From Bombella intestini (GTDB lineage Bacteria > Pseudomonadota > Alphaproteobacteria > Acetobacterales > Acetobacteraceae): a stretch of DNA of 64,000 nucleotides. The translations under genes and the position numbers were made by a program. Under the pieces are notes generated by a model, which searched no databases, was not told the origin of the DNA, and saw nothing but the letters and a program-made list of their open reading frames with translations. The DNA is taken from contig NZ_JATM01000001.1 in assembly GCF_002003665.1 (NCBI RefSeq), positions 434,001 to 498,000 of the forward strand. The letters are read 5' to 3'. Position 1 is the stretch's first letter, and every line of letters begins with the position of its first letter. Shown here one piece after another: positions 16,720 to 24,675 of the stretch.

Positions 16720-17631
16720 ATGAAGCATCATCTTGAAGCATGGAGCCTGAAGGGACTCCTGTGGTTTGCCGGTAAAGTGCCAGCCGCTCTCTCCTCCCAA
16801 TTAGGGGGGGGCATTGCCCGCCATATTGGCCTGTTTCTCCCCTCATCCCATATTGCAGACCTGAATCTACAACGAGCCTTCCCAACGCTAGAAAAACAAA
16901 GCCGCAAGAAAATCATCCAAGGCTGCTGGGAAAATATCGGCTCCACACTGGCGGAACTCCCTCACCTACCCACTCTCCCCTCAGATTCAGAAAGGGGGCC
17001 GGGCTGGCGTGTCCTAAACGACCATCTTCTGCATCAGGTCCGCCAAAGCGGACGACCTGTCATTTTCTTCTCAGGCCATCTCGGTAACTGGGAACTCATG
17101 CCCCTGATCGTTGCCCGTTATGGGATGGGATTCTCTCCCTTCTATCGAGCCCCCAATAATCCGTTAGTAGACCAGCTCCTCTGCCAACTCCGGCGTCGTA
17201 TTGCCGGTGTGCCAGTCTCATTCTTCCCTAAGGGAAAACAAGGCGCACGAGAGGCCGTCTATCATCTTGCCAAAGGCGGATATCTCGGAGTTCTAGGCGA
17301 CCAGAAAATGAATGATGGAATCGAGGTTTCTTTCTTCGGCCATCCCACCATGACTGCCCCAGCCGCTGCGGCTCTTGCGCTACGGTTCAACGCTTTGATT
17401 GTTACGGGCTATGTCTGGCGGGAAGGTCCGGCCCGTCTGGTGCTTGAGGTGACCTCTTCCCTCGATCCCCAGACTCTCATCAAACCATCCCTGTCCCGTC
17501 ATGAAATGATCCAGCATCTCACCCAACGCCTGAATGACGAATTGGAACAATGGATCACAAAACGCCCGGAAAACTGGCTCTGGCTGCATAGGAGATGGGC
17601 CAAGTCCTATTATCAGAATAAGGAAAAGTAA
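16720..17631 (+). CDS. lpxL: Lipid A biosynthesis late acyltransferase (LpxL/HtrB family)
   Basis: This 303-residue protein belongs to the LPLAT family that adds a secondary acyl chain to Kdo2-lipid A at the inner membrane. The catalytic H-x4-E motif is visible as GHLGNWE (His120, Glu125), followed by FYRAPNNP near 145 and GDQKMNDG near 193. Only one late acyltransferase is present here, so it cannot be assigned firmly as LpxL or LpxM. It closes the waaA-lpxK-lpxL operon. Confidence 0.9.
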   Translation: MKHHLEAWSLKGLLWFAGKVPAALSSQLGGGIARHIGLFLPSSHIADLNLQRAFPTLEKQSRKKIIQGCWENIGSTLAELPHLPTLPSDSERGPGWRVLNDHLLHQVRQSGRPVIFFSGHLGNWELMPLIVARYGMGFSPFYRAPNNPLVDQLLCQLRRRIAGVPVSFFPKGKQGAREAVYHLAKGGYLGVLGDQKMNDGIEVSFFGHPTMTAPAAAALALRFNALIVTGYVWREGPARLVLEVTSSLDPQTLIKPSLSRHEMIQHLTQRLNDELEQWITKRPENWLWLHRRWAKSYYQNKEK

Positions 17632-17802
17632 ATTTTTCTCCTAGCCATGCACAGAAAACATGGTAGGATTGCAAAATAAGAGCAAGATCATAGCAGCCAA
17701 GCCTTCCTGTTCACTTTTCAGATAGCGCGCTTCGGCACTCATGGGTTGTTCGGATGGTAATGCGACAGGGGATTTCCCTGTTGCCATGAAGGAGATTCTG
17801 AC

Positions 17803-18201
17803 ATGGCTCAAAAAGCGTTTTGCGTGGCAAAGCACGCCACAGCCCCCTCCTCCAACGCCCGGGATCATGCCGCCGGTATTGTCGTCCCATTCCGCCAGAA
17901 GCTCCTTCCTCACCACCGTCATTATCTCGCTAAATGGCTCGCTGCCAGCGAAAGAATGGGCGTTCTTGATGCCTCTATTGAGGCCGCACCAGAACAACGC
18001 ACAGATGATGCTAACCTGGTGGTCATCTGGGTTCGGGAAAATACTAATCCTGCCTACATCATCAGCCTGAGCGGCCCTGAATGGATCCTGACAGACTGCC
18101 TGCGAGACAATGAACTCGGGCGGTACCGGAATCTTTCTGAAGCCCTACATACCATTCGGCCCGTCCTTCCCCTGCACCAGACTGATGCAGCTACCAGCTA
18201 A
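17803..18201 (+). CDS. Hypothetical protein
   Basis: I do not recognise this 132-residue protein. The C-terminal two thirds looks like a small globular domain, with NLVVIWVRENTNPAYI, a following WILTDCLRDNELGRYRNLSEAL segment, and a final Pro-rich IRPVLPL. It has no signal peptide or membrane segment. ATG 17803 follows GGAG at 8 nt, which supports translation; overlapping frames at 17741 (+) and 17641 (-) look non-coding. It lies about 170 nt after the lipid A operon and ends at a strong terminator, so it may be its own unit. Confidence 0.7.
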   Translation: MAQKAFCVAKHATAPSSNARDHAAGIVVPFRQKLLPHHRHYLAKWLAASERMGVLDASIEAAPEQRTDDANLVVIWVRENTNPAYIISLSGPEWILTDCLRDNELGRYRNLSEALHTIRPVLPLHQTDAATS

Positions 18202-18228
18202 GGCAGAAGCCCTTCTTTTCCTCAAAGA

Positions 18229-18260
18229 AAAACCCCGCCGATCTCCTCGGACGGGGTTTT
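18229..18260. terminator. Bidirectional rho-independent terminator
   Basis: AAAACCCCG (18229-18237) pairs with CGGGGTTTT (18252-18260), and the inner CCGA/TCGG extends the stem. A/T runs on both sides let it serve both strands. It sits between the convergent genes at 17803-18201 and 18292-19815. Confidence 0.85.
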
Positions 18261-18291
18261 CTGTTAAATCATTCTGATACCGCATACGCCA

Positions 18292-19815
18292 TCAAGGCGT
18301 TGAAAGAGCATCACTTCTAACCGCCGCATGACGAGACGGAGACCAAACAGCAACATCGGAAGCCGCTGTCGAAGGAGCCTGCACAGCCTTAGCCTGCACT
18401 GCTCCTGATGACGTCGCTGCCGCCTGCTGCCCCGGCACGACACTCCCAGCAGGTTGGCTAGATGCTGATGCTAGGTCCCGAGATGCGGGGACAATCAGTT
18501 GGCTCCCCCCACCGGGGGCAATCTGATAAATGCCCAAAGCACGGGTCATCCGGCCATCTGGCCGCAGGTGGAAAAGGCCATTCACCCCAAGATACCCCTC
18601 CCGCTGGGTCAGTGTAGCCACATCCAGTTTATTCTGACGGATCAAAGCACCAGCAAGGGCGGCTGCGTCATAAGCAAAATCAGCAACTGGGGATGGTTTC
18701 TGCTGATAGGCATTCTGATAGCTCTGCACATAGCCACTACGTTGCTTCTCATCAAAGGCCACATACCAAGCACCCCGCAGGTCCCCCAGCTTGGCGTCAA
18801 AAGAACGCCAAAGCATCGGCCCAAGAATACGCACCTGCGGGACGAGAAGCTGATTAGTCCTCAACGCATCAATCACACGAGCGAGATCAAGCCCCGTATC
18901 GCCCAGAAGAAGCGCATCAAAAGGCGGGGGAGCAACCTCAGAGGCTCCTCCAGTTGGCTGTTCCGTATGCTCCGACTTACCTGCAGAAGCCCCTATCTCA
19001 TCACCATCATTCAACGGATCAACAGCCGAAGGGCCACTCTCTGCTCCCGGAGAAACCTGCGCAGCACCCGCTCCCCCTGCTGACGGATGATGGCTCAACT
19101 GTGCCATCTTCTGGGTAATGTCGTTGGGATCACTGCTATGAAACGCAATTTGTGGCGTCTCAAGCCCTGCTTCCTGACAAGCAAGCGTAAGCCCCTCTCC
19201 CATGGAATGACCCAGAGCCGTATCTGGCAGAAAAGCTGCGAACCGTTTCCGGCCATCCAACCGGGCTGCATCCACGAGGCGACGAACCTGCTGCTCTGGT
19301 GTTAACCCCATAACCCAGACCCCCGGTTTGGCCTGCGCTACATCACTTGTGAAAGCAAGCTCCGGGACACTAACCGGTTGCAGAACAGACGCTACGGCCT
19401 GTGTATCCCCTGCCGTCAGTGGCCCCAGCACGATCTTATCACCAGCTGCCAAAGCCTGCTGTGCTGCATGAGCCGGACCTTCTGGCTGGGCACTATCAAA
19501 TACATCCATTGGAGGAGTCTGATTTTCCGGCAGTGCCAGTCTGGCAGCATCCCGCATACGCTGGCCAATAGCTGCATGAGGGCCACTCAGCGGAACAATC
19601 AACCCAATACGGGCCGGTTTCTCCACCGGCACTGGCGCAGTCGCCACCGGGGATGTTGCCCCTTCATGACCATTTTCTCCGGAGCAGGCTCCCAGAAACA
19701 TGAAAATACCAACAGCCAAGGCGGTCCGGCTGCTTCCTCTCTTGCCGTGCCCCTGCCCATCACGGCTATAAGGGCCAGAGCGGCTCATTGAGGATAACGA
19801 TGTCTGAGAAACCAT
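18292..19815 (-). CDS. Penicillin-binding protein activator-like lipoprotein (LpoA/LppC family)
   Basis: This protein has a lipobox LGAC (Cys44 from the chosen start) after a short hydrophobic segment, then a type I periplasmic-binding fold beginning RIGLIVPLSGPHAAIGQRM, as in the N-terminal family of LpoA, an outer-membrane activator of class A penicillin-binding proteins. A low-complexity Ala/Gly/Ser/Pro insert of about 55 residues interrupts the fold before the PPFDALLLGD strand, and the C-terminal 60 residues are Ala/Ser-rich. ATG 19815 follows a G-rich ribosome binding site; GTG 19839 is an alternative. It is divergent from rsmI and the two coding starts overlap. The PBP partner is inferred from family only. 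Confidence 0.82.
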   Translation of the reverse strand: MVSQTSLSSMSRSGPYSRDGQGHGKRGSSRTALAVGIFMFLGACSGENGHEGATSPVATAPVPVEKPARIGLIVPLSGPHAAIGQRMRDAARLALPENQTPPMDVFDSAQPEGPAHAAQQALAAGDKIVLGPLTAGDTQAVASVLQPVSVPELAFTSDVAQAKPGVWVMGLTPEQQVRRLVDAARLDGRKRFAAFLPDTALGHSMGEGLTLACQEAGLETPQIAFHSSDPNDITQKMAQLSHHPSAGGAGAAQVSPGAESGPSAVDPLNDGDEIGASAGKSEHTEQPTGGASEVAPPPFDALLLGDTGLDLARVIDALRTNQLLVPQVRILGPMLWRSFDAKLGDLRGAWYVAFDEKQRSGYVQSYQNAYQQKPSPVADFAYDAAALAGALIRQNKLDVATLTQREGYLGVNGLFHLRPDGRMTRALGIYQIAPGGGSQLIVPASRDLASASSQPAGSVVPGQQAAATSSGAVQAKAVQAPSTAASDVAVWSPSRHAAVRSDALSTP

Positions 19816-20696
19816 ATACTCCCCCCGATCACGGATCACTCTCTTCTTCTACCGGGCAGCTCATGCTGGTGGCAACGCCTGTCGGTAATCTTGCCGATAT
19901 CAGCCAACGTGCCCTTGATGCCCTGAAGATGGCTGATGCCATATTGTGTGAAGACACACGCGTTACCACAAAGCTGTTACGGCATTATGGCATAAGTAAT
20001 CAGCTTTTCCCCCTGCATGATCATAATGAGCAGGATCGCACCCCGGCTCTCATAGAACGCCTCCGTCAAGGTCAATGTCTGGCTCTGGTGTCCGATGCGG
20101 GGACGCCCATCGTTTCAGACCCGGGCTATCGCCTCGTCCGGGCAGCGCAGGAAGCCGATATCGCCATCACCTCCCTGCCGGGTGCCAACGCCGCCGTCAC
20201 AGCCCTGACACTCTCCGGCCTACCTCCTATTCCGTTCATGTTTCTGGGGTTTCCACCTCGGGGTGAAGCCCGCCGGCACAGCTTTGCAGCCCTGCGTGCC
20301 GCCGAGCAAGCCGGTCTTGCGGCCACACTCATCTGGTATGAATCGCCTCATCGGCTCCTGGAAACGCTAAAAACCCAACAACAAGTGTTCGGTGCCGATC
20401 GTCCCGCTGCTGTAGGACGTGAACTGACAAAACATTTTGAGGAAATGATCCGGGGCAGTCTTGCAGACCTCATCGCCCATTTCGAAGAAACCGCCCCTCG
20501 AGGAGAAATCACCTTACTCCTCGGCCCGCCAGCCGCAGAAGATACGGGGGCTCAGGAGCTGGATCAAACCTTGCTAGATGCCTTGAAGACACATTCCGTC
20601 AAGGATGCCGCTGCCCTCGTGGCAGGGATTGTGAACCTGCCCAAGCGTACCGTCTATAATCGGGCGCTTGAGCTGGCGAAACAGAAAAGAGGATAA
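19800..20696 (+). CDS. rsmI: 16S rRNA (cytidine-1402-2'-O)-methyltransferase
   Basis: RsmI methylates the ribose of C1402 in the 16S decoding centre, using SAM. The 298-residue protein is of the tetrapyrrole-methylase fold with the signature LVATPVGNLADISQRAL near residue 24, ILCEDTR near 50, and SDAGTPIVSDPG near 98. ATG 19800 follows GAGGAT at 4 nt; a TTG at 19788 is rejected. In many proteobacteria rsmI stands opposite the LppC gene, as here. It ends directly against the lolA stop codon. Confidence 0.96.
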   Translation: MSEKPYTPPDHGSLSSSTGQLMLVATPVGNLADISQRALDALKMADAILCEDTRVTTKLLRHYGISNQLFPLHDHNEQDRTPALIERLRQGQCLALVSDAGTPIVSDPGYRLVRAAQEADIAITSLPGANAAVTALTLSGLPPIPFMFLGFPPRGEARRHSFAALRAAEQAGLAATLIWYESPHRLLETLKTQQQVFGADRPAAVGRELTKHFEEMIRGSLADLIAHFEETAPRGEITLLLGPPAAEDTGAQELDQTLLDALKTHSVKDAAALVAGIVNLPKRTVYNRALELAKQKRG

Positions 20697-21323
20697 CTAA
20701 TCCTCATCCTTCGGCAGAACAAAACTTGAGGCCGGGATGCTAACACCGGTTTTCACGTTGGAGAAATGAACCACTGTTCTGTGTCCCTGTGCATCCAGCA
20801 CAGTCCATCCCTTCAAGCTGAGCGGATGAGTGGCAAAGAACAGTGTCATCTCGCCCTCGCCTGGATTTTCCGTTCTGGTCACCTGAAGCTGTATCTCATT
20901 ACCCTGCTGCTCATAACCCAGAATGGAAACATCCCCTGAAAAACGGGGATCAGGACGCAAGAGCAGACCGAGCGGCGTATGGTCCAAAGGAATCATAGTG
21001 ACTTGGCCGATGCTATGATCTTGGAATACGACCTTACCCTCATTAGCGACCAGAAGAAGCGGGCTGGGTGGATCATAAGAGAACCGCATCTTCCCCGGCC
21101 TCTCCAGAAGAACCGTCCCTGTGGATGTTCCGTTCTGCTCAGTCACTTGCTCAAAACGGGCCTGAAAGGTTTTTGTTGCGGCAAGGCTGGCCTCGATCTT
21201 ATTCACCCATCCCTGCTGAGATGATGTCAGATTAACACCAGCTACAGCCTGATGCAGTGGCAAGACCGTCCCACCCAGAGTAAGAACCACCCCACATGCC
21301 ACGAGAATACGCCGCATCATCAT
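20697..21323 (-). CDS. lolA: Outer-membrane lipoprotein carrier protein
   Basis: LolA carries lipoproteins through the periplasm from LolCDE to the outer membrane; lipoproteins elsewhere in the window (BamB, LptM-like, LppC-like) would be clients. The protein has a signal peptide ending near AVA-G, then the LolA fold with the ETKTFQ-like opening (AATKTFQARFEQVT) and GTVLLERPGKMRFSYDPP. I start at the ATG triplet 21315-21323, preceded by AAGGAGAAGAGG; the frame extends to 21485 but would remove the signal peptide from the N-terminus. It lies 13 nt after gshA. Confidence 0.93.
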   Translation of the reverse strand: MMMRRILVACGVVLTLGGTVLPLHQAVAGVNLTSSQQGWVNKIEASLAATKTFQARFEQVTEQNGTSTGTVLLERPGKMRFSYDPPSPLLLVANEGKVVFQDHSIGQVTMIPLDHTPLGLLLRPDPRFSGDVSILGYEQQGNEIQLQVTRTENPGEGEMTLFFATHPLSLKGWTVLDAQGHRTVVHFSNVKTGVSIPASSFVLPKDED

Positions 21324-21336
21324 CTGCCTCTTCTCC

Positions 21337-22722
21337 TTACAGAGAAATATCCGCTTCCCGGAAAATATGCCGGACATCACCCTGCCAGACCCCATGATAA
21401 CGCTCCAACCACCGCTCGGCCTGCGTCTTGGCTCCGTCAGCAATTTCATAGAGCGGGGCAAGGTAATATTCTTCCCCATATCCACGCTTCTGAAGTCCCT
21501 GCTCGGCTAGTTCTAGAATCCGCTTTGCCAACGCACGAAGCCCCCCAGGGAACGGGGCATCCATAGCCTGCTCAACGACAAGCTCCGCCAGAGACTGATA
21601 GGTCAGCCACGGCTGTTCCTTCACCACCCGTTCCGCTTCAGCCAATACATCGGGGTCATACAAGAGCCCAACCCAGAAAGCAGACTGTGCGACCATCATA
21701 TCCGGACGGCCAGCATCCGCACCTCGCATCTCAAGGAACTGCTTGAGGCGAACATCCGGGAACAGAGTTGTCAGATGATCCTCAAAATCACCAACCGTTG
21801 GCCGCAGCCCTGCTAATGGTTCCTGTTCGACACCATCCAGCCATTTACGGAACGAGCATCCCGCTGCATCAACATTCCGCCCATCCCGATTGACGAAATA
21901 CATCGGAACATCCAGCGCCCAGTCCACATAACGCTCGAAACCGAAGCCTTCCTCAAAGAAAAATGTCGGCTGGCCACTACGCTGATTGTCCGTATCCAGC
22001 CAAATATAAGCACGATTGGAGAGACGACCTGTCGGCTTACCTTCAGCAAAAGGTGAATTGGCCATAAGAGCCGTGATGAGAGGCTGAAGCGCAAGAGACA
22101 CCCGCATCTTACGGGCCATATCTGCCTCACTGGAGAAATCCAGATTCACTTGCACCGTGCAGGTCCGTGTCATCATATCTAACCCACGACGCCCAACTGT
22201 GGGCATATAACGGCGCATGATGGCATAGCGGCTCTTGGGCATCCACGGCATGGCCTCACGGGCCCAGAGTGGTTGAAAACCAAGTGGGGCAAACCCCAAA
22301 CCAAGCTCCCGGGCAGGCCCTGTGATCTGCTGGAAGTGGGCGATCATTTCCTGCTCGGTTTCCTGAAGGGTCCTGACAGGTGCCCCAGAAAGTTCGAACT
22401 GCCCGGCTGGTTCCAAAGAGATGGACCGCCCCTTATGCGGGCCTGCACCTTTCAGGCCGATCAGGTGCCCATCATCACGGATAGCCTGCCATTCCGGCCC
22501 CTCCAGTGCAGCAAGCAGAGCACCAATACCTTCAGGCTCGTAAGCAGGTGGAGCAAAAGGCTTCAACTCTCCTCTGGCACGTTCTGGCATACGAAAACCA
22601 AATTTCTCGTGCTCCGTGCCAATGCGCCACTCTTCCTGAGGTTTGCAGCCACGCGCTAGCACCTCGACTAGCTGCGCTCTGTTTTCAATCAGTGTTGTAT
22701 TGCTCTCACCTGGATTGGACAT
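21337..22722 (-). CDS. gshA: Glutamate-cysteine ligase, plant/alphaproteobacterial type
   Basis: This enzyme makes gamma-glutamylcysteine, the first step of glutathione synthesis. The 461-residue protein matches the plant-type GCL family: EEWRIGTEHEKFGF near residue 32, SLEPAGQFELSG near 105, and TCTVQVNLDFSSEADM near 190. Cysteine pairs used for redox control in plants cannot be judged here. ATG 22722 follows GTAAGG at 8 nt; TTG 22728 is the alternative. The 141-nt gap to rsmE carries a small inverted repeat (22794-22808) and may include a promoter. gshB is not in this window. Confidence 0.95.
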   Translation of the reverse strand: MSNPGESNTTLIENRAQLVEVLARGCKPQEEWRIGTEHEKFGFRMPERARGELKPFAPPAYEPEGIGALLAALEGPEWQAIRDDGHLIGLKGAGPHKGRSISLEPAGQFELSGAPVRTLQETEQEMIAHFQQITGPARELGLGFAPLGFQPLWAREAMPWMPKSRYAIMRRYMPTVGRRGLDMMTRTCTVQVNLDFSSEADMARKMRVSLALQPLITALMANSPFAEGKPTGRLSNRAYIWLDTDNQRSGQPTFFFEEGFGFERYVDWALDVPMYFVNRDGRNVDAAGCSFRKWLDGVEQEPLAGLRPTVGDFEDHLTTLFPDVRLKQFLEMRGADAGRPDMMVAQSAFWVGLLYDPDVLAEAERVVKEQPWLTYQSLAELVVEQAMDAPFPGGLRALAKRILELAEQGLQKRGYGEEYYLAPLYEIADGAKTQAERWLERYHGVWQGDVRHIFREADISL

Positions 22723-22863
22723 GTACAAAACCTTACCGGCTAGAATTCACCACGAGATGCCGCAGGACGTTCAGACTGTCCGTAAGCCAGATACCCCTAT
22801 ACTAGGGGGCAAATTTACTTTCATTCAAGAGAACCGGCTCATATTCAGGCAGTTATCGGGTTT

Positions 22864-23580
22864 TCATGGCTGCCTATTGGTAGCACTAATCTGGGCCAAT
22901 GCCGCACAAGCCGCCGTATCTGCCCGCAAAATCCGAGGGCCAAGAGAAAAAGACTGTACAGCCTCATGCCGAGTTAGCCGCTGCACTTCCTCCTCGGCAA
23001 AGCCTCCTTCTGGTCCAATCAACAACGCATCGCAGCCGCTGGGAGGGCCACCGGTCCCCTGACGTTCTAACGCTACAGCCATCTTCCGCCGAGCAGGCCA
23101 ACGAGCCAGAACAGCGGCCAACGGCTCCAGCGGCATGAGAACCGGGATGTCCAACCTTTCGCACTGTTCTGCTGCTTCCTGTGCAATCAGACTCAACCGT
23201 TCATAATTCAACCGATGTGTATTTGTCCGAGCTGTCAGGACGGGACGAAAACGTGTCACACCCAGCTCCGTGCCCATACGGATGAGCAGCTCCGTTGCAT
23301 CCCGCTTAAGCGGAGCAAAGAGTAGCTCTACCCCTTCCGTATCCTGCTGGGGGCGCAAGCAAGACGATAGGCGCACTGTAGCCTGTTTCTTTTGCAGCCC
23401 CTCCACAACGGCCTGCCATTCTCCATCCCGGCCGTTAAACAATACGACACCATCCCCTGGCTGAAGACGCATGACCTTACCCAAATAATGGGCATGGCCA
23501 GCAGATAAGGGCAGCAACTCCCCTTCCTTCCAGGGAGATGAAACATCGGCGATGAAAAGGCGTGGATCGGTACGGCTCAT
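22864..23580 (-). CDS. rsmE: 16S rRNA (uracil-1498-N3)-methyltransferase
   Basis: RsmE methylates U1498 of 16S rRNA with SAM. The 238-residue SPOUT-class protein begins SRTDPRLFI, has the PUA-like N-terminal part and the family SAM-binding C-terminal knot with LLIGPEGGFAEEE and SLGPRILRADTA. ATG 23580 (MSRTDP) fits family length; the longer frame to 23661 lacks support. It is divergent from ubiA across 87 nt and lies upstream of gshA-lolA in the same direction. Confidence 0.94.
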   Translation of the reverse strand: MSRTDPRLFIADVSSPWKEGELLPLSAGHAHYLGKVMRLQPGDGVVLFNGRDGEWQAVVEGLQKKQATVRLSSCLRPQQDTEGVELLFAPLKRDATELLIRMGTELGVTRFRPVLTARTNTHRLNYERLSLIAQEAAEQCERLDIPVLMPLEPLAAVLARWPARRKMAVALERQGTGGPPSGCDALLIGPEGGFAEEEVQRLTRHEAVQSFSLGPRILRADTAACAALAQISATNRQP

Positions 23581-23667
23581 GATCTGGGCATACCTCTTTC
23601 CCCTCTCATTTTCCAGCATGTGCGATAAAATATTGACCTCTTTCCATTTCTGTCCAATCACTCATCC

Positions 23668-24597
23668 ATGCCTCAAAAACACCCCCATACCGACATCCGT
23701 AGCAACGGCCTTATCGGTCGCCTGCCAGAGCCATGGCATTCCTATGCTCTTCTCGCCCGGCTGGATCGCCCTGTAGGAACATGGTTACTACTGCTCCCCG
23801 GCGTGTTCGGCATCTTTCTGGCTCCCAATGGCCCACCCCTAAAACAACGGCTCCTTTACACGGCATTATTCGCCATTGGCTCGCTTCTCATGCGGTCAGC
23901 CGGTTGTGTCATTAATGATATCTGGGATCGCAAAATTGATGCCCAAGTTTCTCGCACGGCGGGACGCCCTCTAGCCAGTGGTGCGCTCAGCTTAAAGCAA
24001 GGGCTAGGACTGCTGGTAATTCTGCTGCTTGGGGGGCTAGCTATTCTACTGGCTCTACCACCAATCTGCTGGGCTCTCGCCCCTCTAGCCATGATTCTCG
24101 TTGCCTTCTATCCCACCGCAAAAAGACTGACATGGTGGCCTCAGCTTGTCATGGGGTTCACCTTTGGGTTCGGGGCGCCCATGGGTTATGCAGCCAGTGA
24201 GCATACTCTGGACCTGCCTGGAATCCTACTCTATGGCGGTGTTATCGTCTGGCAACTCGGATTTGATACCATTTATGGCTTTCAGGATATGGAAGATGAC
24301 ACACGCATTGGCGTAAAATCCACATCCCGGCTTATGTTGAAACACGCCCGTCTCTTCATAGGCAGCTGCTATGGGGCAGCCTTAACCCTCTTCGCCCTCG
24401 CAGCCATACAGGCGGGCCAACTCCCCCTTTTCTGGCCTCCCTTTCTACTAGCCTGCTTCCTTCTGATCCGTCAGACAGTTCGCCTTTCCCCATATGATGC
24501 TCCGCTCTGCCTCCATTTCTTTCGGCAGAATGTCATAGTAGGGTTTGCTTTGGCAGCGGCCTTTATTCTGGGAGCGGTCGGCACTCTCCAGTTCTAA
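23668..24597 (+). CDS. ubiA: 4-hydroxybenzoate polyprenyltransferase
   Basis: UbiA, in the inner membrane, attaches the polyprenyl chain to 4-hydroxybenzoate in ubiquinone synthesis, using the product of the synthase at 7.8 kb. The 309-residue protein has eight to nine membrane segments and both aspartate-rich motifs: NDIWDRKID (residues 83-91) and DMEDDTRIGVKST near 208. The ubiquinone formed would accept electrons from SldBA. The gene stands alone and converges on the MFS gene. Confidence 0.95.
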   Translation: MPQKHPHTDIRSNGLIGRLPEPWHSYALLARLDRPVGTWLLLLPGVFGIFLAPNGPPLKQRLLYTALFAIGSLLMRSAGCVINDIWDRKIDAQVSRTAGRPLASGALSLKQGLGLLVILLLGGLAILLALPPICWALAPLAMILVAFYPTAKRLTWWPQLVMGFTFGFGAPMGYAASEHTLDLPGILLYGGVIVWQLGFDTIYGFQDMEDDTRIGVKSTSRLMLKHARLFIGSCYGAALTLFALAAIQAGQLPLFWPPFLLACFLLIRQTVRLSPYDAPLCLHFFRQNVIVGFALAAAFILGAVGTLQF

Positions 24598-24630
24598 AAC
24601 AAAGATATCAGGGAATGCTCTCTACCACCC

Positions 24631-24662
24631 CGTAGAACGGCTTTTTAAAAGACCGTTCTACG
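24631..24662. terminator. Hairpin between convergent ubiA and MFS genes
   Basis: CGTAGAACGG pairs with CCGTTCTACG (10 bp); the loop CTTTTTAAAAGA can pair further. It lies between the two convergent stops and probably limits both transcripts, though no outside T-run is present. Confidence 0.5.
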
Positions 24663-24675
24663 AGGCATTAGCACA

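Noticed and set aside
17641-17997. 118-residue minus-strand and 109-residue plus-strand frames overlapping 17803-18201
   Set aside because: The frame at 17803 has the best ribosome binding site and protein-like composition; the others look like shadows.
24631-24662. Reading the ubiA/MFS hairpin as an attachment site or insertion scar
   Set aside because: There are no flanking duplications or mobile genes; a hairpin between convergent stops is a simpler explanation.
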